Below, piece by piece: positions 53,743 through 62,804 of a stretch of 64,000 bases of DNA. The stretch lies in the NCBI RefSeq assembly GCF_002812045.1, contig NZ_NPEG01000001.1:744001-808000 (forward strand). Direction: 5' to 3'. This DNA comes from Leptospira haakeii (lineage in GTDB: Bacteria; Spirochaetota; Leptospiria; Leptospirales; Leptospiraceae). The position numbers were made by a program, and so were the translations under genes. Below the pieces are notes generated by a model. It had not been told where the DNA came from. It saw nothing but the letters and a program-made list of their open reading frames with translations, and did no database searches. The first letter of the stretch is position 1. Every line of letters starts with the position of its first letter.

Positions 53743-56163
53743 ATGAGCGAATTGGAAGAAACTCGAGTCCGTCATAAAAACATCGCCGTCTTCGGAGGCG
53801 GGCCGATGGGAGTTCATCTTTCTGTATCCTTAGCCGAAAGAGCTGACAGACTTTTTCTTTGGTACTTTGATAAGAAGAAGGCGGATCGGCTTCAGAAAGA
53901 TAGATCCGCGGAGTTGTTGGAAGAATTCGTTCCTCTTGCTGACAATATAATTGTTACAAACGATTTCGATTTTTTATCACAAGGTTCTTGGGTCATTGTT
54001 ATTGCAGTGCCTTCTAGACAAAAAGAAAACGTGATTGATAGGATCTCTTCTTATCTTTCAGAGCAAGAAGAACATACGATCATTTCTTTTACCAAAGGTC
54101 TGGTTTCCACTTCTACTCGCAAAAAGACAAACGCTATTACATTCTCAGACTATGTGATCAAGGTCAGAGAAATGAAAGAGAGTCTGAACATGGAATATGT
54201 TGCCGTGGCAGGACCTAATCTTCTTTCTGAGATGGCAAAAGGAAAACATAGCTTCTTTTCGATAGCATCCACCGGTGAAAGAGCTTCCGAAGTCATGGAA
54301 GATCTTTTTTCAGGACCAAGAAATCATATTAAAACTTTTGAAGATATCAGAACCTTAGAATTATTCGGGGTGATGAAAAATCCGATCGCGATCGCCTGCG
54401 GTCTTGTAAATGGAATTCCTGAATGTGGATCCAATTTTGAAGGTGAGTTGATCAGTTTAGGTTTTTCAGAAATATTAACTCTACTAAATGCATTAGAACT
54501 TCCGGTAAAACCTGCGATGGAATTCGGGTTAGCAGATCTGATTACCACTGCGACTTCCCGATCCAGTCGGAACAGAGCTTACGGACAAAGATTTATCCGA
54601 AAGCTGATCTCCGGAGAGGACTCTCCCAATTTACTCGAAAGAATTGAACTATTCTTAAATCCAAAAGAATTTATCCAAAAGGAAATGAGCCAGAGTGAAA
54701 CACATGTAGAAGGAGCATATGCACTTTCTACCATTCTGGATCTGGCGGAGGAGAAAAAAGTGGAACTCCCACTTTTTACTACTCTCTTTGAAGTTCTTAC
54801 CAGAAAAGTTTCTCCTACGGAGATGATCAGATTCGTTTCCAAATCTACTAGCGACGATATCAGAAATATTTCCAGAACAGCTCGCAAAAGATTCGGTCTG
54901 TCCTTAGCATCGGGGAAGGAATTCCAACAGGCGTTAAGAAGAAGGGTGCTTCGGCATGTTCATTCTCAACCTGGGTTGTCGGATCGGATCTTAAAACAAT
55001 CCGGATTACAGATCAAATCTTTGGAAAAAAGATATTCGGAAGCAGTGGAGACTGAAGCCGGAACAGATCTAATGCTTCTTCCTAAAGAAATTGCGTTATG
55101 GCAAGAAGCAGAAGTCGCTTACGAAAACGGAAAGAGTAGAAACCTAGAACGTTTGGTAGAGTTTTATGTTTCCGAAATTGCAGACGAATACAGCCCTCTT
55201 TTTAGGGAATCCCTTATTCATTTAGTGGCTCCTGCACGTTTTGCAATAGGGGGTTTTAAACCTGGAGGAGGTCTTCCTAAGATCGGAGGCAATATAAAAG
55301 AAATCAAAGCCTTAGCTTCCAGATATGATATCTTGTATACTCCGACTCATAGATCACATTTGGATTCTATCGAAGTAGCTTTCGGTCTCAGATGGTTAGG
55401 CCTTCCTGTTCCGAGATATGCGGCCGATAAAAAAGTAATGGGAACGCCAGGGCTTGCCAGGGTTTTAAAATCCTTGGGTGCTTACATGGTGGATCGAAAA
55501 AGAAATCGAAACCTTCTTTATTTGGAATGTTTGACCCAATATTCTACAATGATGTTAGAAGCTGGAATTCCTACATTGGTATATCCAGAAGGAACAAGAT
55601 CCAGAACCGGCGGGATAATTCCGATTAAAACCGGAATTCTTTCTACTTCTGTAGATGCATTTAAACATACTGGAAGTGAAGTGATCGTAGTTCCTATCGT
55701 TCTTTCTTATGAAAATGTTCCGGAAGATGTGGAGTTTGCAGGAAAAGACACTCATCTTTCTTTTAGGGATTTTTTATTCAAAAGGACAGAAGTGTATATG
55801 GATCTTTGCGAACCTATTCCTGTTTCCAGGTATATCCAAGAAGATGATCCTACTCTTTCTATTTCTATGGAGATTTCCAGATCTTGGCAGGCTCATCATA
55901 AAATTCTACCGAATCATATAGTTGCAAAACTTTTGATGGAAGCGGATGGAGAGATCAGTTCTTCCGATCTAAGTAAAATGATAGAAGAAATGATCCTGAC
56001 TAGAAAAGGAAATTATCTGACTAAGGATGTTTCTGAAATTTTAGATAGAGGGCTTAAGGTCTTAAATTCTAGAAAGTTTATCAAAAAAGAAAACGGCCAG
56101 ATCAAGGCATTAGAGCCTGAACTTCTGCAATATTACGGAAATATGGTACCGGACCCGACCTAG
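53743..56163 (+). CDS. Fused glycerol-3-phosphate dehydrogenase and glycerol-3-phosphate acyltransferase
   Basis: An 806-residue, two-enzyme protein. Residues about 13-330 are GpsA-like: nucleotide motif FGGGPMGVHL (residues 17-26), FTKGLVS, GPNLLSEMAKG, the catalytic Lys in GVMKNPIAIACGLVNG, and GLADLITTATSRSSRNRAYG. Residues about 440-760 are PlsB/PlsC-like: catalytic HRSHLD (536-541) and YPEGTRSRTG (614-623). Together they would make glycerol-3-phosphate from DHAP and NAD(P)H and acylate it, the first two steps of phospholipid synthesis, in one chain at the inner membrane. The junction (330-440) is helical. ATG at 53743; Rossmann site intact. Whether both halves are active is not shown. 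Confidence 0.88.
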   Translation: MSELEETRVRHKNIAVFGGGPMGVHLSVSLAERADRLFLWYFDKKKADRLQKDRSAELLEEFVPLADNIIVTNDFDFLSQGSWVIVIAVPSRQKENVIDRISSYLSEQEEHTIISFTKGLVSTSTRKKTNAITFSDYVIKVREMKESLNMEYVAVAGPNLLSEMAKGKHSFFSIASTGERASEVMEDLFSGPRNHIKTFEDIRTLELFGVMKNPIAIACGLVNGIPECGSNFEGELISLGFSEILTLLNALELPVKPAMEFGLADLITTATSRSSRNRAYGQRFIRKLISGEDSPNLLERIELFLNPKEFIQKEMSQSETHVEGAYALSTILDLAEEKKVELPLFTTLFEVLTRKVSPTEMIRFVSKSTSDDIRNISRTARKRFGLSLASGKEFQQALRRRVLRHVHSQPGLSDRILKQSGLQIKSLEKRYSEAVETEAGTDLMLLPKEIALWQEAEVAYENGKSRNLERLVEFYVSEIADEYSPLFRESLIHLVAPARFAIGGFKPGGGLPKIGGNIKEIKALASRYDILYTPTHRSHLDSIEVAFGLRWLGLPVPRYAADKKVMGTPGLARVLKSLGAYMVDRKRNRNLLYLECLTQYSTMMLEAGIPTLVYPEGTRSRTGGIIPIKTGILSTSVDAFKHTGSEVIVVPIVLSYENVPEDVEFAGKDTHLSFRDFLFKRTEVYMDLCEPIPVSRYIQEDDPTLSISMEISRSWQAHHKILPNHIVAKLLMEADGEISSSDLSKMIEEMILTRKGNYLTKDVSEILDRGLKVLNSRKFIKKENGQIKALEPELLQYYGNMVPDPT

Positions 56164-56164
56164 T

Positions 56165-56190
56165 CGGGCTATCCTGCCGAGCCCGGTTTA
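56165..56190 (+). terminator. Hairpin after the fused phospholipid gene
   Basis: CGGGCT (56165-56170) pairs with AGCCCG (56180-56185), six bases with a nine-base loop, followed by GTTTA. It lies just after the stop codon of the fusion gene (56161-56163) and before the convergent purT end. The T-tract is short, so the confidence is moderate. Confidence 0.4.
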
Positions 56191-56193
56191 ATT

Positions 56194-57357
56194 CTAATCT
56201 ACTTTAATTTTAGATGCGATCAATACAGCTCTTTTGCGAAGCATAGAAATTGATTCGTCTTTATCTGAATAAGTAAGAGCAACTCCCATCCTTCTGTACT
56301 TTTTAGTGATCGGTTTTCCAAAAATCCTAAGATCGGATTCAGGCATTTCACAGGCCTTATCTAGACCTTGGATATTCGGGACTTGACCTTCTGTTTGAGC
56401 AAGAATGACTGCGCTTGCTCCTTTTCTCACCAAAAGGATTTCTGGAATTGGAAGACCTAAGATGGTTCTAACATGCAACTCGAATTCGTTAAAACTTTGG
56501 GTCCCTGCTAAAGTAACCATTCCCGTATCATGAGGTCTCGGAGAAAGTTCCGAAAAATAAACATCATCTTTCGTTAAGAAAAATTCTACACCCCAGATAC
56601 CGGCGCCACCTAAATCTTTAGTGACCTTCTCCGCCATTTCCTGAGCGGACTTAAGCTGAGAATCACTGATCTCTGCAGGTTGCCAACTTTCCTGGTAATC
56701 TCCTCTTTCCTGTCTATGGCCAATAGGAGGGCAGAATAAAGTTCTTCCGGATTTTTGAGTTACGGTTAACAAAGTAATCTCAGACTCGAAAGAGATAAAT
56801 TCTTCGACTATGATCTCGGAAGCCCCGGTTCTTCCTTTAGTTTGAGAAGCGATCCATGCTGGTTCAATATCTGACTCGGTTTTAATTACGGATTGCCCTT
56901 TGCCGGAAGAAGACATCAAAGGTTTTACAACACAAGGAATTCCAATCGTCGAAATTGCTTCTTTCAATCCTTCTAAGGTGGAAGCATATTTATACTTTGC
57001 AGTTTTTAAGGCTAAGGTTTGAGAAGCAAGGTCTCTGATCGCTTTACGGTTCATTGTAAAGTTTGCGGCTTTAGCGCTTGGAACTACTTGGTAACCCTGT
57101 TTTTCGTATTCATAAAATCTTTCGGTTCGGATTGCCTCAATTTCTGGAACGATCAGATCCGGTTTATGTTTGGCAACGACTCTATCTAATGCGTCTCCAT
57201 CCAACATATCAATGACTTCTTTTTCATGAGCGACCTGCATTGCAGGTGCGCCGTCATAACTATCAACTGTAATTACATATTGGCCTAATCTTTGGGCAGC
57301 GATTACGAATTCTTTTCCAAGCTCACCTGAGCCGAGCAGAAGTATTTTCTTTCTCAT
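56194..57357 (-). CDS. purT: Formate-dependent phosphoribosylglycinamide formyltransferase (GAR transformylase 2)
   Basis: A 387-residue ATP-grasp enzyme that uses formate and ATP to formylate GAR in purine synthesis, in place of folate-dependent PurN. Motifs: [47 protein letters not shown] (ATP-grasp loop), [15 protein letters not shown] and [20 protein letters not shown]. Length matches E. coli PurT (392). No other purine genes are adjacent. ATG at 57357; the region upstream (57358-57452) is filled only by the FecR gene's terminator and spacer. Confidence 0.95.
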   Translation of the reverse strand: MRKKILLLGSGELGKEFVIAAQRLGQYVITVDSYDGAPAMQVAHEKEVIDMLDGDALDRVVAKHKPDLIVPEIEAIRTERFYEYEKQGYQVVPSAKAANFTMNRKAIRDLASQTLALKTAKYKYASTLEGLKEAISTIGIPCVVKPLMSSSGKGQSVIKTESDIEPAWIASQTKGRTGASEIIVEEFISFESEITLLTVTQKSGRTLFCPPIGHRQERGDYQESWQPAEISDSQLKSAQEMAEKVTKDLGGAGIWGVEFFLTKDDVYFSELSPRPHDTGMVTLAGTQSFNEFELHVRTILGLPIPEILLVRKGASAVILAQTEGQVPNIQGLDKACEMPESDLRIFGKPITKKYRRMGVALTYSDKDESISMLRKRAVLIASKIKVD

Positions 57358-57407
57358 AGGTTCTTTTGAGAGAATTTCCGGAGAGGAAGGAGAATGGAAA
57401 GGAAAAA

Positions 57408-57444
57408 ATAAGAACTTGGCCGATTTGCAGAATACAAACCGGCC
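57408..57444 (-). terminator. Terminator of the FecR lipoprotein gene
   Basis: GGCCGATTTG (57418-57427) pairs with CAAACCGGCC (57435-57444) with one A-C mismatch and a 7-base loop. On the minus strand it lies just after the FecR-domain stop and is followed by a T-rich run (57408-57417 and beyond). Confidence 0.6.
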
Positions 57445-57452
57445 TTACGAGT

Positions 57453-58562
57453 TTACTTTTTCTTTTTAGTGACCACGTCGAAGTTTTTGTATTTGATGTA
57501 TTCTACTTCGGAGACATCCAAACGGAAGATCCCTTTGGTAGAATGCACCAACATCGTGTTTCCTACTTGAGTCACCACTGCTCCATGCAAAACTGTTTTG
57601 TCCAGTTTATGAATGGATTCTAAAACACTGTAATATTTTTTGATCTCTTCTTCAGAATCCAGTTTTTGGGAACCGGCTATAGACTCCACTTTGTCCAGAG
57701 CGATATTCAGTTTTTCGCCTTGGTCCTTCTCTATTTCTTTTGTTAAGGATTTGTTGTTTAAGCTACCCGATATGAGATCCTCATCTACCTTTACTAAGGT
57801 TTCTAGATCAGCACTTTCTCTTGGATCTCTTTCAAATTTTCCTTTTTGGACAGTACGAACTAATTCATCTCTAAAACTTTCGATACTTTGTGCGATCGCA
57901 GCGTCATCCAATTGATTCAAAATTGTTTGAGCGAGTTGGTCGAATTCAGGTTTAACTTCAGCCTCTTCTTCCTCAGAGATCACGATCTCGTTTTCTTCCA
58001 ATAATTTTTGGAGTTTTTGATAGTTTGGATTTTCTGCAATTTTATCTGCTGGGATTACCTGACTGACCGGAGCCTTTAAGGTCATGGCAACCATTCCCTC
58101 ATAAACTTTGATCTTAGGAAGTGTTCCCTGAACTACTTCGAAGGAGAACGCAGTTCCTCGAACACCTGCGATTGCAGTAGGTGTAACAATCTTGAACTGC
58201 TCTTTCTGACTTAACTTATTTGTTTTTACAAGTAGAAGTCCCGTTCTTACTGCGAGGGAAGTTTCTTCCGAGAGATCTCCGTGAAGAGAATCAATGCTTA
58301 GATTTGTATAAGGTTTTAAACGGATTATATGACCTAGGCTTGTTTGCAGGTCCAAGGTTCCGCTATTTGTTTTGATGGTATCGTCTTTTTGTAAGACACT
58401 TCCTAAAGAAAGAGGGATAAGTTTTCCGTTTCTTTCCACTTCTACTTTTCCAGTTAGGAATATGACTACTAAACCTGGCTTTGATTTAGAAACTTTTGAG
58501 CAGAAGTTAGAGGATCCGATGAATGTTACAATTAGGAACAGAAAAAAGAGTTTTCGATTCAT
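57453..58562 (-). CDS. FecR domain lipoprotein
   Basis: A 369-residue surface or periplasmic protein. Signal FFLFLIVTFIGSSNFC gives a plausible lipobox (SNFC). A FecR domain covers about residues 30-165 (VVIFLTGKVEVERNG, LKPYTNLSIDSLHGDL, TPTAIAGVRGTAFSFEV). The rest is helical and acidic (about 175-320), ending with a small beta segment (VVTQVGNTMLVHSTKGIF) and Lys-rich tail. Stand-alone FecR-domain lipoproteins occur repeatedly in Leptospira; the role is not known and no sigma factor or TonB receptor is near. Confidence 0.85.
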   Translation of the reverse strand: MNRKLFFLFLIVTFIGSSNFCSKVSKSKPGLVVIFLTGKVEVERNGKLIPLSLGSVLQKDDTIKTNSGTLDLQTSLGHIIRLKPYTNLSIDSLHGDLSEETSLAVRTGLLLVKTNKLSQKEQFKIVTPTAIAGVRGTAFSFEVVQGTLPKIKVYEGMVAMTLKAPVSQVIPADKIAENPNYQKLQKLLEENEIVISEEEEAEVKPEFDQLAQTILNQLDDAAIAQSIESFRDELVRTVQKGKFERDPRESADLETLVKVDEDLISGSLNNKSLTKEIEKDQGEKLNIALDKVESIAGSQKLDSEEEIKKYYSVLESIHKLDKTVLHGAVVTQVGNTMLVHSTKGIFRLDVSEVEYIKYKNFDVVTKKKK

Positions 58563-58721
58563 TTGTTTATTCCGCCTGGGAATAGAATTATACCGGTCTA
58601 TTTAGAGCAGATAAATTCTATTTCCAATTATAAGTAACAAACTGAGACTTATATTTTTGCAAAAATTTTGAAAATTCGTTTCTACAGAATAGTTTGCTCC
58701 GACTAAAGAGGTTTTACCCAT

Positions 58722-59438
58722 ATGTATAACTCGATTTTCGTCCTGATCTTTTTGTTTTTAGTATTTCCTCTCGATTCTACTGATCTGGGAAAAATCAGAT
58801 TTAGCGGAACCGCAACTGATTTGGAATCCGGCAATTTGCTTTATAAGGATTTTCATGAGGAAACTTGGGAAAATGGAAAACACGTTAGTTCCGTTATCAT
58901 GTATAAGGATCCGGAAGGAAAAATTTTCGCAAAGAAAAAGATCAATTTTCTAAAAAATAGAACTCTTCCGGAATTTCAATTGGAGGATTATAGGGATGGA
59001 TATCTAGAAGGAGGTGCGTTACAGAGCGCAAGCTCGGTTAAATTATTCGCCCGCAAAAAACTGGAGGAGGTAATCCAAGAGAAGGTCATAGAGGCTGGGA
59101 ACTTAGCCGCCTTAGATGGAGGCTTTGATTATTTCGTGATTGATCATTGGGAAGAACTCATATCCGGCAAAAAAATTAATTTTCACTTTTTAGTTCCCTC
59201 AGAAAGAGATAAGTTCCTCTTCTCTGTAGAAAAAACGAAAGAAGGGGATTATAAAGGTAAACCTGCCTTGTTTCTAAAACTTAAGATAGCGAGTGCTATT
59301 CTTTCCATGTTCGTAAAACCGATTGATTTAGTTTATGATATAGGATCCAAACGGATCATGGAATATAGAGGTACCAGTAATATTAACGATGAAAACGGGA
59401 AAAGTTATAAGGTAAAAATCGTTTATGGAATTAGATAA
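58722..59438 (+). CDS. Secreted protein of unknown function (DUF3108-like)
   Basis: A 238-residue protein with signal peptide NSIFVLIFLFLVFPLDS. The mature part is a beta-rich single domain with an antiparallel pattern (IRFSGTATDLESGNLLYKDF, IDHWEELISGKKINFHFLVP, YDIGSKRIMEYRGTSNINDE) that resembles periplasmic lipid-binding DUF3108 proteins in layout only. AAGAGG lies ten bases before the ATG. The end is four bases from the convergent GH18-like gene. Role unknown. Confidence 0.6.
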   Translation: MYNSIFVLIFLFLVFPLDSTDLGKIRFSGTATDLESGNLLYKDFHEETWENGKHVSSVIMYKDPEGKIFAKKKINFLKNRTLPEFQLEDYRDGYLEGGALQSASSVKLFARKKLEEVIQEKVIEAGNLAALDGGFDYFVIDHWEELISGKKINFHFLVPSERDKFLFSVEKTKEGDYKGKPALFLKLKIASAILSMFVKPIDLVYDIGSKRIMEYRGTSNINDENGKSYKVKIVYGIR

Positions 59439-59442
59439 AATC

Positions 59443-60375
59443 CTAAAACCCAAGCCTCCAAAATGCCAGGCCTTTTAATTTTATATTTTTTGCATATTCT
59501 TCCCAAAGTTTAAGTTCCAGGATCAGACTACCTTCTCCTTTGTCTGTGTGGATCAGATAGATCCCATCCTTTTCTTTTCCGTATTGGATTACGAAGTTTT
59601 TGTCAGAGAACTGGGTTAGCAGTTTAGGACGTTTTACATCCTTCTTCCAATAATAACCATAAAGAGGGAGGCCTAACCAGATCTGTTCCGGTTTATATGT
59701 TTTGAGTAGATTTTCGGTATTTTGTTTTGCCCAATTAAAGTTAGTCACCGGCCCCGGAGTTGTTTTAGCAGAATGTAGATCATAAGCCATGAGCACGATC
59801 TCATCCACGAGATTTTCTTTATGAATTGCAGAGTGAAAACCGGATAGATGCGGATCGAATCCTTCTACCGGGAAAATAGCCAATGTAAGAAGTTTACCTT
59901 TCTTCTTCAAGGCTGGTTGGAGTTCCAACAAGAGCTCTTTATAATGAGCAGAATATTCCGGGCCTAAACCTTCAAAATCCAAATGAACTCCTGAGTATAA
60001 AGAATGATTCTCCAAATAGAATTCTAAATTTCGAACAAGAATCTTTCTAAGTCGAGGAGAAGCCAAGACCTTCTTCCCGGTAGATTCTGATCTAAAAGTA
60101 ATGAGCGGGAACCATCGGATCCCATTCTTATTTCCAATTGTTTGAAGGAAGAAAGGTATCGAGACCCCGGAAACTTCTCCATTAGCTCCGATATAATTCC
60201 CTGTAAAACAAATGCTGCTCCCGGGCTTAAGTACCTTCTCCCAATAGGATAGAGGTTTGGAGCTTAGATCCTGACTTATAGTATACTTCCATACGTTCTC
60301 TTGAGCCGATAAGGGACATAGGGAAATACAAATGACGCAGGCAAAAATGGAGCTGAGCCTTGAAAAGATCTTCAT
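59443..60375 (-). CDS. Glycoside hydrolase family 18-like secreted protein
   Basis: A 310-residue exported protein. Signal FSRLSSIFACVICISLCPLS. The GH18 catalytic loop reads YSGVHLDFEGLGPEY, a reduced form of the usual DxxDxDxE (Asp and Glu kept, first Asp missing). Other barrel motifs: ILMAYDLHSAKTTPGPV (written VLMAYDLHSAKTTPGPV in the protein), WLGLPLYGYYW and a closing GLAFWRLG. Similar bacterial proteins cleave peptidoglycan or chitin-like polymers (spore YaaH/YdhD group). It may be catalytic or binding only. Confidence 0.8.
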   Translation of the reverse strand: MKIFSRLSSIFACVICISLCPLSAQENVWKYTISQDLSSKPLSYWEKVLKPGSSICFTGNYIGANGEVSGVSIPFFLQTIGNKNGIRWFPLITFRSESTGKKVLASPRLRKILVRNLEFYLENHSLYSGVHLDFEGLGPEYSAHYKELLLELQPALKKKGKLLTLAIFPVEGFDPHLSGFHSAIHKENLVDEIVLMAYDLHSAKTTPGPVTNFNWAKQNTENLLKTYKPEQIWLGLPLYGYYWKKDVKRPKLLTQFSDKNFVIQYGKEKDGIYLIHTDKGEGSLILELKLWEEYAKNIKLKGLAFWRLGF

Positions 60376-60481
60376 TTATCCGTCCTGTAATATTAAGGAA
60401 ACCGATCCTTGATTTTTCTTCAATCCTGAAGGTTTGATCTCCGATTTTAAATACATAGCCAGGGTCGAAGAAATAGGTAGG

Positions 60482-61387
60482 ATGCGAATGATGGCAATCA
60501 CGAATACAGGAATGGGTGACTTGATCCGAGACGGATTAGATCGTCTTGGTATTTTATCCTCCTCCAAAAAGGCGGAGATCACCCATCATTCTACCAGCTT
60601 ATTCGAGCTCTATAAGGCAAAGTTGCCGGACGGTTCTCAGCTTGCCATTAAGATCATACCTAAAAAAGAAATGGCCGAGACTGAGGCAGAAGGTTTGGAA
60701 CAACTTTGCAGACTTGGTGTGCGAGTCCCTGAATATCTAGGAACAGTTCACCTAGGAAAAGTTTCTCTTCTTGCAATGGAATTTATACAAACAGGTTCTT
60801 CTGCTGGATTTAGAGAAGATCTGATTGCCAGTTTAAAAAATTTATACAAAAACGAATTCAGTTCCTGGGGTTGGAAGAAAGATAATTTTATAGGTTCTCT
60901 TAACCAAACTAACGGATGGTTTTCCTCTTTCAGAGAGTTTTATTGGGAAAGAAGATTAAAATCTCAGATTGAACTTGCACAGGCCAGAAAACTTCTGACA
61001 GACAAAGATCTATTAGCGATCCGTGGGATCTTTGATAAGTTTTCAGAAGATTGGGGTTTGGATCATGTAAAACCTAGGATGGTCCATGGAGATCTTTGGT
61101 CCGGAAACGTTTTACAAGGTAAGAATGGTTTTGCGTACTTGATAGATCCATCGGTAGCCTATTCTCATCCGGAACAAGACCTTGCGATGTTACAATTATT
61201 CGGAAGTCCTTTAAATCTGGAAGAGATGCAAGATATTCTTGCCACTGCGGGTATAGATGATCCAGGAAATTTGAAGGATCGGATCCAATTTTGGCAATTG
61301 TATCCGGTGCTTGTGCATATCAATTTATTCGGAGCTTCTTACCTGACTAGCCTCAGGCATATTCTTCGCTATTATGGCGTGAAATAG
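60482..61387 (+). CDS. Fructosamine kinase family protein
   Basis: A protein of about 301 residues of the aminoglycoside/fructosamine kinase fold. Key motifs are MVHGDLWSGNVLQG (catalytic Asp) and YLIDPSVAYSHPEQDLAM, with the ATP lysine in LAIKIIPKKEMAETEAEGL. It would phosphorylate ketosamines on glycated proteins or free sugars amines, a protein repair step (YniA group). In-frame ATG codons at 60482 and 60488 follow GGTAGG; a TTG at 60434 is further upstream. It diverges from the GH18-like gene and is not obviously in an operon. Confidence 0.88.
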   Translation: MRMMAITNTGMGDLIRDGLDRLGILSSSKKAEITHHSTSLFELYKAKLPDGSQLAIKIIPKKEMAETEAEGLEQLCRLGVRVPEYLGTVHLGKVSLLAMEFIQTGSSAGFREDLIASLKNLYKNEFSSWGWKKDNFIGSLNQTNGWFSSFREFYWERRLKSQIELAQARKLLTDKDLLAIRGIFDKFSEDWGLDHVKPRMVHGDLWSGNVLQGKNGFAYLIDPSVAYSHPEQDLAMLQLFGSPLNLEEMQDILATAGIDDPGNLKDRIQFWQLYPVLVHINLFGASYLTSLRHILRYYGVK

Positions 61388-61455
61388 TTTTCTTGATAGA
61401 ATCCAAGTTTTCTGTTCTTTAGTAAGAAACCGACTTAGAACCGGGGAATAACTCT

Positions 61456-62145
61456 TTGCCCAAAATTGCAAAAAAGAAAGCACCAATATCCTCTAAACAA
61501 AAAGAGAAAAACTCTAAGTTAAATCTGAGAAAATCTCCTTCTCAAAAAAGAGCGATAGAGAGGGTCCAATATATCCTGGATATAGTCGCAGACCTTTTGG
61601 ATGAAGTTGGAACAGAAGCTCTGACTACAAATCTGATCGCTCAAAGAGCCGGGATACCTATCGGTTCCTTATACCAATATTTTCCGAACAAACATGCCAT
61701 TCTAAAAGCCGTGGGTCAAAGACATTTGGAAAGAGTGAATTCAATGATCCTGAATTTTCTGGACACTCCTCCAAACAAAACAGAATGGGAAAATCTAGTA
61801 GATAAACTCATAGATGCATTTGCTCAACTTTATAAATCCGAACCTGGGTTTATACCAATGTGGTCGAATAAAAATTTAGATCCGGAACTTGTGAGTATAG
61901 ATAGAGAGAATAACAGAGCAATTGCCAATTTTATCGCGGAGTTATTTTTCGGGGTCATTCCTTGGATGAAGAAAAAAGAGGAAATGATGGTCATGTCCAG
62001 GATCATGGTAGAAGTATCAGATTCAGTTTTAAGTCGCTGGCTCAGAGAAAGACAAGATAGCGCACTGGCGGATGGGATCTTACAAGAACTGAAAACTATG
62101 CTTAAAGCTTATATGAATTATTATATCCAGAGAGGATCTAAATGA
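61456..62145 (+). CDS. TetR family transcriptional regulator
   Basis: A 229-residue regulator that starts at TTG with GGGG nine bases upstream. It has a long Lys-rich N-terminus (about 1-33), a helix-turn-helix at 44-80 (LTTNLIAQRAGIPIGSLYQY then FPNKHAILKAVG) and a C-terminal ligand domain. It overlaps the rhomboid protease gene by four bases (ATGA), so the two are coupled; a repressor joined to a protease is unusual and the target is unknown. No palindrome was noted in the 60-base upstream region. Confidence 0.9.
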   Translation: MPKIAKKKAPISSKQKEKNSKLNLRKSPSQKRAIERVQYILDIVADLLDEVGTEALTTNLIAQRAGIPIGSLYQYFPNKHAILKAVGQRHLERVNSMILNFLDTPPNKTEWENLVDKLIDAFAQLYKSEPGFIPMWSNKNLDPELVSIDRENNRAIANFIAELFFGVIPWMKKKEEMMVMSRIMVEVSDSVLSRWLRERQDSALADGILQELKTMLKAYMNYYIQRGSK

Positions 62146-62804
62146 AGGCCTTTCTATTCGAATTTCCTCTTACTGCTTTTATAGTAGCCCTGATCACAAT
62201 TTCTCAAATTTTTCTTACTATATTCGTTCCGGAAGAAATTATAAATGCGTTCTTTATCAGCCGGCCGGGAGAATTCTATCCTTGGAAATGGATCGGAATG
62301 GTCTTCCTGCATGCTGACTTCACTCATTTGTTTTGGAATATGATCTTTCTATTTTTTTTAGGAAGGATCGTAGAATACAAAGTAGGCCAGGCAAAATGGC
62401 TTCTTTTCTTTTTTATGGGCGCGCTTGTTTCCGGCGGTTTGGATTCTTTTGTAAGAGGAATGATCTTGGGAGAAAATCAACCTGCTATCGGAGCGTCCGG
62501 AGCTGTATCCGGATTAGCTGCGGTTGCCGCTTTACTTTCTCCTTTTTCTATTCGAGTCAGAAAGAGAAGTTATCCTTTTCCAGTTTTCGCGGTAGCTTGG
62601 CTTATGGTATATTCTGATATTACCAATTTATTTTCCAGGGACCAAGTGGCACATTGGGCACATTTAGGTGGATTTATCTCAGTAGTATTCACTGCATATT
62701 TTTTGAATAATAAGATCAAACGAGAGCTGCATACCGGATTTGCTTTAAACCTAGTTTTCGTTGTCTTACTCTTGATCTTGGGATTTTTTGTCGGGGCAAG
62801 ATAA
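62142..62804 (+). CDS. Rhomboid family intramembrane serine protease
   Basis: A 220-residue protein with six membrane helices. Catalytic serine in IGASGAVSGLAAVAALLSP, histidine in VAHWAHLGGFISVVF; the HADFTHLFWNMIFLFFLG (His-x-x-x-x-x-Asn) of helix 2 is the usual rhomboid signature. It cleaves membrane proteins within or near the bilayer; substrate unknown. The ATG overlaps the TetR stop by four bases, and the next gene starts directly after its stop (TAA TTG). Confidence 0.95.
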   Translation: MKAFLFEFPLTAFIVALITISQIFLTIFVPEEIINAFFISRPGEFYPWKWIGMVFLHADFTHLFWNMIFLFFLGRIVEYKVGQAKWLLFFFMGALVSGGLDSFVRGMILGENQPAIGASGAVSGLAAVAALLSPFSIRVRKRSYPFPVFAVAWLMVYSDITNLFSRDQVAHWAHLGGFISVVFTAYFLNNKIKRELHTGFALNLVFVVLLLILGFFVGAR

